DNA of 64,000 bases, taken from NCBI GenBank assembly GCA_902794005.1, contig CADBFO010000004.1, forward strand, positions 1-64,000, read 5' to 3'. Every line of letters starts with the position of its first letter. Positions within the stretch are counted from its first letter, which is position 1. A model generated the notes under the pieces. The model had not been told where the DNA came from. It worked only from the letters and a program-made list of their open reading frames with translations, and made no database searches. The translations under genes were made by a program, and so were the position numbers. Shown here in pieces: positions 27,501 to 33,337 of the stretch. Source of the stretch: an uncultured Bacteroidia bacterium. Lineage in GTDB: Bacteria > Bacteroidota > Bacteroidia > Bacteroidales > UBA932.

Positions 27501-28759
27501 CCACGCATCACTATGACAAGTCCTGCTTCGAGGGCATCTACCAGGTCCCCGATGCCGAGGTCTGGAAGGTGAAGAAGGTCCTCAAGTCCAAACTGATTGA
27601 CTTTGTACGTGAGCGCCTGCAGGACAACAGCATCAGCAATCATTACAGCCCGTCCGAGCTGGTGACCATCCTGGAGAACCTCCGCGACGATGTCCTGACC
27701 ATCGGCTTTGCCCGTCGTTTTGCCACGTACAAGCGCGCTACGCTGTTGTTCCGCGACCTGGACCGCCTGGACAAGATTGTGAACAATCCGTCCGAACCCG
27801 TGCAGTTCCTCTTCGCCGGCAAGGCCCATCCGGCCGACAAGGCAGGCCAGGACCTCATCAAACAAATTGTGGATATTTCCAAGGACCCCCGCTTTATCGG
27901 AAAAATTGTGTTCATTCCCGGTTACGACATCACGCTGGCCAAGCGTATGGTGCAGGGCGTGGATGTGTGGATGAACAATCCTACCCGTCCGCAGGAGGCC
28001 TCCGGTACTTCCGGTGAAAAGGCTGCCATGAACGGCACCATGCACTTCTCCGTGCTGGACGGCTGGTGGGTGGAAGGTTACAAGGAAGGTGCCGGCTGGG
28101 CGCTTCCCATCGAGCAGGCCTACGAAGACAACAACTTCCAGAACGAGCTCGACGCCGCCACCATTTACCAGATTCTGGAGAATGACATTGCTCCGGCCTA
28201 TTACAATGTGGACCGCACCACCGGACGCAGTTCCGAGTGGATTGGCTATATCAAGAACACCATCGCCCAGGTGGCTTGCAACTTCACCACCAACCGCATG
28301 CTCACGGACTACGTGAACCAGTACTATGAGCCGCAGTCCAAGGCTGCCGAGGCTTTCAAGGCCGGAGACTTTGCCCAGGCCCGCGAACTGGCCCAGTGGA
28401 AGAACCGTGTCCGCCGCGAATGGGAGAATGTGCAGCAGACCTGGCGCTCCACTCCGGAGACTTCGTACGACATTACCCAGTCCAAGCCGTACAAGGCTTC
28501 CATGAAACTGCAGCTGGGCGGGCTGAAGCCCGCAGATGTGGCTGCCGAAGTGGTATTTGCGCAGACCGACAAACACGGCAAGGTGCACATTGTCGAGGTG
28601 CAGCCGTTCGAGTTTGTTTCCTGCCAGGACGGGGAGGCTTTGTATGAGGTGACCCTGTTGCCGGAGAAGACCGGTGCCTATCTGGTGGGTGCCCGCATCT
28701 TCGCCACCAACCCGCTCCTGCCGCATCGTCAGGCTTTTGAGTGCGTGAAGTGGCTGTAG
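24524..28759 (+). CDS. fused GT3 glycogen synthase - GT35 alpha-glucan phosphorylase
   Basis: A single 1411-residue frame. Residues 1-550 match eukaryote-type glycogen synthase (GT3): LFEVSWEVCNKVGGIYTV at the N-terminus, FHEWQTGAG, and the E-x7-E donor site YYEPWGYTPLE (Glu438, Glu446). From Met558 (26195) to the end is an 854-residue short-type glucan phosphorylase: YFCMEYGLD, GGLGILAGD, CNEGHAAF, and the PLP-lysine region EASGTSGEKAAMNG (Lys1166). Synthase builds and phosphorylase breaks alpha-1,4 chains, so the two activities are physically joined. AAGGA lies seven bases before Met558, so a free phosphorylase could also be made. It is the last glycogen gene of the operon and overlaps ribF. 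Confidence 0.92.
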   Translation: MAKKEILQADYLFEVSWEVCNKVGGIYTVVATKALHLSAQMGRRHIFIGPDVWMHRAGNPDFLEDPMLYRSWKAQALAEGLRFRVGRWNIPGKPIAILVDYKQHLPKADEILGSLWTDWGVDSISGNWDYKESAVFGFVAGRVIESFWDYNLKGGEKVVAQFHEWQTGAGVLYLKKAEIPVATAFTTHATMIGRCLAGNNLPLYSGMDQYNGDEMAHRFNVRAIYSLEKTSALNADVFTTVSDITARECAQFLKPVDVVTPNGFDNSFTPATDGEYRKLHDEARDRLMQVATAMSAEEVPSDALFVGIGGRYEYRNKGIDVFIDALDSLNRSDYAGRSIQAFIMIPSGHQGADQAVAAKLKGEGDSHYQTQVSHYLQNAENDTITRRLREVGLNNAIGDKVKVYFIPSYLNGDDGIFNLPYYTLLCGLDLALFPSYYEPWGYTPLEALAFRVPTLTTSLAGFGKWVQTHFKSKHPGIAIVERDDNNYPEVVEGVVARIREMASLESKERSVYRENARKVSQIALWEHQIVYYQEAYSIALAKVQEHAASYKSKKDKTMQYFKPDVTNPSWRSILVTRHLPEKLSRLEKLSKNLWWCWNESAKDLFRSIDPEVWHQSGHNPLVVLDTVSIKRFQQLSEDEDFLSRMKKVLDEFDAYMAAKAERKDPSIAYFCMEYGLDTSLKIYSGGLGILAGDYLKETSDMNVNLVAVGLLYRYGYFNQVLSAQGYQVAGYDAQDFTKIPAVPVLDKDGNWVTTSVAFPGRNITARLWKVEVGRTDLYLMDADYEANIQEDREVTFHLYGGSWENRLKQELLLGVGGIRALRKLGIDTQVYHCNEGHAAFTGLERLREYIEKDNLDFSEALEVVRASSLFTTHTPVPAGHDAFDEGMLRQYIGHYPERLKVDWETLMSLGKDNPLDVHEKFSMSNLAANISQNVNGVSMLHGKVSQDIFAHMYPGYLPEELFVSYVTNGVHYPTWCAPEWKPVHAKVFGPQFATHHYDKSCFEGIYQVPDAEVWKVKKVLKSKLIDFVRERLQDNSISNHYSPSELVTILENLRDDVLTIGFARRFATYKRATLLFRDLDRLDKIVNNPSEPVQFLFAGKAHPADKAGQDLIKQIVDISKDPRFIGKIVFIPGYDITLAKRMVQGVDVWMNNPTRPQEASGTSGEKAAMNGTMHFSVLDGWWVEGYKEGAGWALPIEQAYEDNNFQNELDAATIYQILENDIAPAYYNVDRTTGRSSEWIGYIKNTIAQVACNFTTNRMLTDYVNQYYEPQSKAAEAFKAGDFAQARELAQWKNRVRREWENVQQTWRSTPETSYDITQSKPYKASMKLQLGGLKPADVAAEVVFAQTDKHGKVHIVEVQPFEFVSCQDGEALYEVTLLPEKTGAYLVGARIFATNPLLPHRQAFECVKWL

Positions 28760-29715
28760 TAACCACAGGTTTTTTTGACGGTGTCCATCTCGGGCACCGT
28801 CATGTGCTGTCCGCAGTGGTCTCCTCCGCCCGGGAACGGGGAGAGGAGGCCGTTGTGGTTACGTTCTGGCCGCATCCGAGGACGGTTTTGCAGCAGGATG
28901 CGCGGGATTTCAGAATCCTGACTTCGCTGGAAGAGAAAAAAATGCTGCTGGCGGATGCGGGGATAGACCGCGTGGAGGTGTTGCCTTTCACGCGGGCGTT
29001 CGCTGCGCTTACGGCGGCAGAATATCTGACGCTGCTCCGGGAGAAGTTCGGCGCCACGCTGGTGGTGATGGGGTATGACAACCATATAGGGGCCGATAAA
29101 TTGACGGCACAGGAGATAGGTGATTTCCAGGCCGCCGCTTCGCGACCCCTCCCATTGGCAGGCCAATGGGTCCCTCCCTCTTACACGGCCGAGGGGGACC
29201 GTGGGCCAGGAAATCACCTGTCTTCCGTGCCTGTGATTACGGTGGATGAATGTCATTCTGTGCATAGCGAAGAATCTGTATCCAGCACCGTAATCCGGAA
29301 GGCGCTGCAGGAGGGCAGGGTAGAGGAGGCGAACGGGATGCTGGGCTATGCGTACGGGCTGTATGGCGTGGTGGTGGCCGGGAACCGGCTGGGCCGCACC
29401 ATCGGCTTTCCCACGGCGAACATGCAGCTGTATGAGCCCTTGAAGCTGGTGCCCGGGAATGGCGTGTATGCGGTGGACGTAGAGGTGCTGGGCCGCCGGT
29501 ATCGGGGCATGTGCAACATCGGCACACGCCCTACGGTAAGCGGTATGGCACGGACCATCGAAACGCACATTCTGGACTTCGACGAGGATATTTACGGCTT
29601 GCCGCTGCGTCTGCAGTTCCTTCGCCGCATCCGCGACGAGCGGAAATTCCCCTCGCTGGATGCCCTCAAGGAGCAACTTGTCCGGGATGCGGCTTCCGTC
29701 CTCTTGTCATTCTGA
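28741..29715 (+). CDS. ribF: bifunctional riboflavin kinase/FAD synthetase with two in-frame repeat insertions
   Basis: It makes FMN and FAD from riboflavin. The adenylyltransferase part starts TTGFFDGVHLGH; the flavokinase part has GRTIGFPTANM near residue 220. It starts at a GTG inside the end of the phosphorylase fusion gene. Between the two domains lie two foreign-looking stretches: residues about 138-162, encoded by a hairpin-bearing GC-rich repeat (29143-29215), and residues about 170-180 (CHSVHSEES), encoded by a diverged dispersed repeat (29251-29277). The stop codon also comes from a repeat (LSF-stop). At 324 residues it is somewhat longer than usual. Confidence 0.92.
   Translation: MREVAVVTTGFFDGVHLGHRHVLSAVVSSARERGEEAVVVTFWPHPRTVLQQDARDFRILTSLEEKKMLLADAGIDRVEVLPFTRAFAALTAAEYLTLLREKFGATLVVMGYDNHIGADKLTAQEIGDFQAAASRPLPLAGQWVPPSYTAEGDRGPGNHLSSVPVITVDECHSVHSEESVSSTVIRKALQEGRVEEANGMLGYAYGLYGVVVAGNRLGRTIGFPTANMQLYEPLKLVPGNGVYAVDVEVLGRRYRGMCNIGTRPTVSGMARTIETHILDFDEDIYGLPLRLQFLRRIRDERKFPSLDALKEQLVRDAASVLLSF
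29143..29215 (+). repeat. GC-rich hairpin repeat inserted in ribF
   Basis: The stretch contains CCCATTGG and CCAATGGG as 8-base arms with a four-base loop, followed by a CCCTCCCT-rich part. Its composition resembles the repeats at 44,056-44,335 and 60,228-60,290. It stays in frame with ribF. Confidence 0.5.
29251..29277 (+). repeat. [13 protein letters not shown] repeat inside ribF, copy 5
   Basis: A diverged copy reading CHSVHSEES in the ribF frame, located between the adenylyltransferase and kinase domains. Confidence 0.8.
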
Positions 29716-29753
29716 GCGAAGCGCCCTGTCATTCTGAGCGAAGCGAAGAATCT
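29705..29753 (+). repeat. [13 protein letters not shown] repeat, truncated plus full copy (copies 6a/6b)
   Basis: A truncated copy (29705-29723) supplies the ribF stop codon in the LSF-stop frame; a full copy follows at 29727-29753. The rest of the gap to greA (29754-30070) holds only the greA promoter and its leader hairpin; I see no supported gene there. Confidence 0.88.
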
Positions 29754-29986
29754 GTATTCTTGAGAGAGTAAGAGAAGTGAGTAAAAAAAGGGAGGTTATT
29801 TCATCACCAGTGAGAAGAACGGCATCTCGTTGTTCCTTGCGGCTGCAGGCAGCTGCCGCTATGGCAACCTGGCCTCTGCGGGTGCCTTCGGTTACTGCGG
29901 GTCATCCAGTCCTGGCAGGAGATTGTGGACAAACGATGAAGGTGCGAAATTTTCCTCAAAACGTGCGGGAGTTCGAAATTAATTCG

Positions 29987-29994
29987 TATCTTTG
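29987..29994 (+). promoter_or_regulatory. -7 box for greA
   Basis: TATCTTTG, with transcription expected to start near 30000. That gives a leader of about 70 bases containing the hairpin at 30009-30046. Confidence 0.6.
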
Positions 29995-30008
29995 TCCCTG
30001 CACAGCAA

Positions 30009-30046
30009 AGCTCGACGACTGGTAACGGTCGTCGGCTCGTTTTTTT
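30009..30046 (+). terminator. terminator-like hairpin in the greA 5' leader
   Basis: CGACGAC (30013-30019) pairs with GTCGTCG (30028-30034), extended by AGC/GCT across a one-base bulge, and is followed by CG and seven Ts (30040-30046). It lies just after the predicted start site and 24 bases before the greA ATG, so most transcripts could stop early. It is a candidate attenuator or source of a short leader RNA. Confidence 0.65.
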
Positions 30047-30070
30047 GACAAAGTAAAAAAAGTAAATATT

Positions 30071-30538
30071 ATGCCCATCGAATTGATGACCCAGGCGGGG
30101 CTTGACAAACTCAAGAAGGAACTCGCCGAAGCACTGGCCCAGCGGCCGGTAATCTCCGCAGCCATTGCGGAGGCCCGTGAGAAGGGAGACCTCTCCGAGA
30201 ATGCAGAATATGACGCGGCCCGTGACGCCCAGGGGCTTCTGGAAGTGAAGATTGCCCGACTGAAGGAAAAGGTGGCCAACGCCCGTGTCATCGACGAGAG
30301 CAAGCTGTCGGCCGACAGCGTCCAGCTCCTTTCAAAGGTGAAAGTGAAGAACCTCGCCAACAAGATGGTGATGAACCTTCAGATTGTCCCGGAATCCGAG
30401 GCGGATTTCTCCAAGGGCCTCCTGGCCGCCACCACGCCCATCGCCAAGGCGCTGATGGGTCATGGAAAGGGGGAAACCGTTGAGGCCCAGGTCCCCAGCG
30501 GTATCATCAAGTTTGAAATCATGGAAATAACCCTGTAA
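30071..30538 (+). CDS. greA: transcription elongation factor GreA
   Basis: It rescues backtracked RNA polymerase by stimulating transcript cleavage. The 155-residue protein has the N-terminal coiled coil with the acidic tip motif GDLSENAEYDAAR (residues about 38-50) and the C-terminal FKBP-like domain. The length is typical. It has its own promoter and a terminator-like leader hairpin. Downstream the HIT protein gene starts three bases after the stop, so the unit runs on through hinT, the lipoprotein gene and tsaB. Confidence 0.95.
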   Translation: MPIELMTQAGLDKLKKELAEALAQRPVISAAIAEAREKGDLSENAEYDAARDAQGLLEVKIARLKEKVANARVIDESKLSADSVQLLSKVKVKNLANKMVMNLQIVPESEADFSKGLLAATTPIAKALMGHGKGETVEAQVPSGIIKFEIMEITL

Positions 30539-30541
30539 GTC

Positions 30542-30946
30542 ATGGCTACCATTTTCACCAAGATCGCCAAGGGCGAAATCCCTTCCTACAAGTGTGCGGA
30601 GAACGAGGATTTCTACGCTTTTCTGGACATCTCCCCGCTGGCCAAAGGGCATACCCTCGTGATTCCCAAACACGTGGAAGACGACTACATCTTCCATCTG
30701 GACGGGGAAACGTATGCCGGCTTGTGGGCCTTTGCCCGCAAGGTGGCCGTTGCCCTGAAGGCTGCCGTTCCCTGCAAGCGGGTCGGCGTCGCCGTGCTGG
30801 GCATGGAAGTGCCTCACACGCACATCCATCTGGTGCCTCTTCAGACCGAGGGCGACATGGATTTCCGCAAGGCCAAGCTCCAGCTGGAATCCGGTGAGAT
30901 GAAAGCCATCGCCGATAAAATCTTTGCCGAATATGAGAAGCTTTAA
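30542..30946 (+). CDS. HIT family nucleotide-binding protein
   Basis: A 134-residue histidine-triad hydrolase. It starts IFTKIAKGEIPSYK and has the catalytic triad HTHIHLVPL near residue 95 preceded by AVLGMEVP. HIT proteins of this branch cleave AMP from phosphoramidates or aminoacyl adenylates. It lies directly after greA and its end overlaps the start of the next gene by 14 bases. Confidence 0.92.
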   Translation: MATIFTKIAKGEIPSYKCAENEDFYAFLDISPLAKGHTLVIPKHVEDDYIFHLDGETYAGLWAFARKVAVALKAAVPCKRVGVAVLGMEVPHTHIHLVPLQTEGDMDFRKAKLQLESGEMKAIADKIFAEYEKL

Positions 30947-32042
30947 GCACATGCTCGCCGCCGTGGCCGTTCTGGCCTTGGCGGTCTCTTGCGGTAAAAA
31001 TACGCAGATCAGCGGCAACCTGCATGAAGGAGCCGGCCGCAGCATCATCGTCAAACTTCTGGACGTGAACCGTTTCCAGGTTCTTGACACCGTAAAGGCA
31101 GGCCCTTCCGGGGATTTTTCCTACAGCCTGAATCTTGCGGAAGGGAAGCCCGAGTTCATCTACCTTTTCTACGGAGACCGCCAGGTGGCCTCCCTTCTTC
31201 TGAAAAAGGGTGACAAGGTAAAAGTAATGACCGATACGTTGGGGGTTTATACCGTGGAAGGTTCTGAAGAATCGGCCAAACTCCAGCAGGTGGAAAGCGT
31301 GTATTCTGCTTTCCAGCGCGATATGAAGCACATCATGGACCGTAACGGCAGTTCGGCCGACGTTTCCCGCCGCTATGTCTCCTATTATCGCGACCGCGTG
31401 GCCTATGTCGTGGGCAATTCCCACTCCCTTACCGTGGTTCCCGTGCTGTTCCAGCAGGTGAATCCTTCGTTCCCGGTCTTCAGCCAGCCTACGGACGGCA
31501 TCCTTATGCGGAATATCTGCGATTCCCTCAAAACCGTGTATCCGGAATCCCGTTATGTGAAGGCGCTGGAGAAGGAAGCAGCCCGGCGCATGAGCGCCCT
31601 GGACGTGGACACGCGTCTGCAGGAGGCATCGGAGGTGGGATACATTGACATCAGCCTTCCCGGCATGGACGGAAAGGAAGTGAAGTTGAGCCGGAACCTG
31701 GGCAAGGTGACCATGGTTTATTTCTGGTCGGCCACCGCAGAGCAGAAGCTGTTCAATATGGATTCCCTGATTCCCATTTACGAGGCTTTCCATGGAAAAG
31801 GATTCCAGATTTACGCCGTTTCCCTGGACTCCGACAAGGCGGCCTGGGCTTCGGTCGTTCGCAACCAGGCCCTTCCCTGGGTGAATGTGTGCGACACGCG
31901 CGGGGTGCAGTCTCCCTATATCGCTTCCTACGGGATTGGCAGTCTTCCCATGGCCTGGTTCATTGTGGACGGCACCATCGACCAGAATGCGAAGGTGCGC
32001 GACGCCGCTTCGCTCCGTGAATATATTCGCCGGCAACTATAA
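30933..32042 (+). CDS. thioredoxin-like lipoprotein without active-site cysteines (DUF4369/AhpC-TSA type)
   Basis: A 369-residue protein with a lipoprotein signal ending AVSC near residue 20. A small DUF4369-like beta domain follows, then a helical spacer, and from about residue 250 a thioredoxin-fold domain. The usual WCxxC position reads FWSATAEQ, with no cysteine, so it is probably not a redox enzyme. It may bind a partner at the periplasmic membrane face. ATG 30933 lies inside the HIT gene; its stop overlaps the tsaB start by one base. Confidence 0.75.
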   Translation: MRSFKHMLAAVAVLALAVSCGKNTQISGNLHEGAGRSIIVKLLDVNRFQVLDTVKAGPSGDFSYSLNLAEGKPEFIYLFYGDRQVASLLLKKGDKVKVMTDTLGVYTVEGSEESAKLQQVESVYSAFQRDMKHIMDRNGSSADVSRRYVSYYRDRVAYVVGNSHSLTVVPVLFQQVNPSFPVFSQPTDGILMRNICDSLKTVYPESRYVKALEKEAARRMSALDVDTRLQEASEVGYIDISLPGMDGKEVKLSRNLGKVTMVYFWSATAEQKLFNMDSLIPIYEAFHGKGFQIYAVSLDSDKAAWASVVRNQALPWVNVCDTRGVQSPYIASYGIGSLPMAWFIVDGTIDQNAKVRDAASLREYIRRQL

Positions 32043-32767
32043 TGGTGCGCATCCTTTCCATCGAAACTTCTACCGCAGTCCTGTCCGTGGCATTGTCTGA
32101 GGACAGGACTGTTGTCAGTGAGCGGGTCTGTACCGAGGCCCGGCAGCAGGCGGCACTCACGGCTCCGCTGGTAAAAGAAGTGCTGGACGAGTGCGGTTTT
32201 GGGATTCGGGACTGTGATGCCGTGTGCGTGAGTGCCGGTCCCGGCTCTTATACGGGTCTTCGCGTGGGCGTATCCACGGCCAAGGGCCTGGCTTTTGGGG
32301 CCGGTATTCCGCTCCTGGCCGTGGGTACGCTGGATATCCTGGTCGCGGGGGCTCGCCAGAAAGATGATCCTTCGGCTCCCCAGGGTGCCGGCTGTCATTC
32401 TGAACGCAGTGAAGAATCTTTCATCGTCCCGATGATCGATGCCCGCAGAATGGAAGTCTATGCGGCGGTCTATAACACTGCGGGCGCTCGTCTTACGCCG
32501 GTAGAGGCCAAAATCATCGGCCCGGAATCCTTTGCCGAATATCTGGACAGGGTCCCGGTCCTTTTTGTGGGGGACGGCGCCGGAAAATGCCGGGAGGTGA
32601 TTACCCATCCGAACGCCCGTTTCCGGGCGTCTTCTCCGCTGGCCCGGAATATGGTTCCGCTGGCCTTTGACGCTTTCTGCGCCGGAAAATTCCAGAATGT
32701 GGCTTATTTCGAACCCTTCTATCTGAAGGATTTCGTGGCCACGGTTTCCAAAAAGCAGTTATGGTAA
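32042..32767 (+). CDS. tsaB: tRNA threonylcarbamoyladenosine protein TsaB with a repeat insertion
   Basis: The scaffold partner of TsaD in t6A synthesis on ANN-reading tRNAs. The 241-residue protein opens ILSIETSTAVLSVAL and has the SAGPGSYTGLRVG motif near residue 65, both TsaB hallmarks of the ASKHA fold. At about residues 118-126 it carries CHSERSEES, encoded by an in-frame dispersed repeat in a loop after the conserved N-terminal half. It is convergent with cvpA, four bases apart. Confidence 0.92.
   Translation: MVRILSIETSTAVLSVALSEDRTVVSERVCTEARQQAALTAPLVKEVLDECGFGIRDCDAVCVSAGPGSYTGLRVGVSTAKGLAFGAGIPLLAVGTLDILVAGARQKDDPSAPQGAGCHSERSEESFIVPMIDARRMEVYAAVYNTAGARLTPVEAKIIGPESFAEYLDRVPVLFVGDGAGKCREVITHPNARFRASSPLARNMVPLAFDAFCAGKFQNVAYFEPFYLKDFVATVSKKQLW
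32393..32419 (+). repeat. [13 protein letters not shown] repeat inside tsaB, copy 7
   Basis: A full in-frame copy. It differs from the consensus as GAACGCAGTGA, again pairing A-T where the consensus pairs G-C in the predicted hairpin, and still encodes CHSERSEES. Confidence 0.88.
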
Positions 32768-32771
32768 AAGC

Positions 32772-33269
32772 TTAGGAAGCCTTCATCAGAAGTTGCTTCA
32801 GGTAAGGGAAGACGAAGTATCCGAAATCCTTCAGGTGACCGTATAGCACGGAATCCTGGAGGATGGAACTTTTTACCAGTTCGAATTTGACGTTGACCGT
32901 GTCGAAGAGGATGATGACGATGGCAATGACAAGGGCGGTGGTGCACAGGGCGAAAGCCAGTCCCAGCACTTTGTTCAGCCAGCCGAGCGAGGCCATCTCG
33001 ATGACTTTTGTCACCAGTTTCGAAAGAAGCATCACTCCCAGGAGAACCACCACCAGCACGGCGGCAAATCCGATTACATGAAGCACGGTCTCGGAAACGG
33101 TGATGTAATTCTTGAGGATGTCGCAGGCGAAGCCGGAGAACCGGTAGGCCAGATATACGCTCAGCACGACGCCTGCCAGGGAAATGGCCTGCTCCAGGAA
33201 GCCTTTTGACAAACCGCGGATGATGCCGGGGATGAAGAGCAGAAGGATAACAATGTCCAGTGTGTTCAT
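32772..33269 (-). CDS. CvpA family membrane protein
   Basis: A 165-residue membrane protein with four hydrophobic helices. The N-terminal pattern (LDIVILLLFIPGIIRGLSKGF) is the CvpA family's, whose members are linked to envelope stress and colicin V production; the molecular role is unsettled. It is divergent from ileS, with a minus-strand TAnnTTTG box at 33320-33327. Confidence 0.82.
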   Translation of the reverse strand: MNTLDIVILLLFIPGIIRGLSKGFLEQAISLAGVVLSVYLAYRFSGFACDILKNYITVSETVLHVIGFAAVLVVVLLGVMLLSKLVTKVIEMASLGWLNKVLGLAFALCTTALVIAIVIILFDTVNVKFELVKSSILQDSVLYGHLKDFGYFVFPYLKQLLMKAS

Positions 33270-33293
33270 ATTGTGAATCCCAGTTAAAATGCT

Positions 33294-33301
33294 TATCTTT
33301 G
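33294..33301 (+). promoter_or_regulatory. -7 box for ileS
   Basis: TATCTTTG with a TTGTG about 19 bases upstream; 37 bases before the ileS ATG. Confidence 0.65.
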
Positions 33302-33319
33302 TGACCTTAAAATCGAGTG

Positions 33320-33327
33320 CAAAATTA
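33320..33327 (-). promoter_or_regulatory. -7 box for cvpA
   Basis: TAATTTTG on the minus strand, about 50 bases upstream of the cvpA ATG. It overlaps the ileS leader, so the two promoters face away from each other with overlapping initial transcribed regions. Confidence 0.45.
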
Positions 33328-33337
33328 GATAAAAAAT

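Noticed and set aside
23243..28726. An open frame of 1827 codons on the minus strand opposite the glycogen genes
   Set aside because: It is antisense to well-supported enzymes and lacks any recognisable domain. Strong GC-biased codon use leaves the opposite frame open.
29777..30025. An 82-codon frame before greA
   Set aside because: It overlaps the greA promoter and leader hairpin, has a start in repeat-derived DNA and no recognisable pattern.
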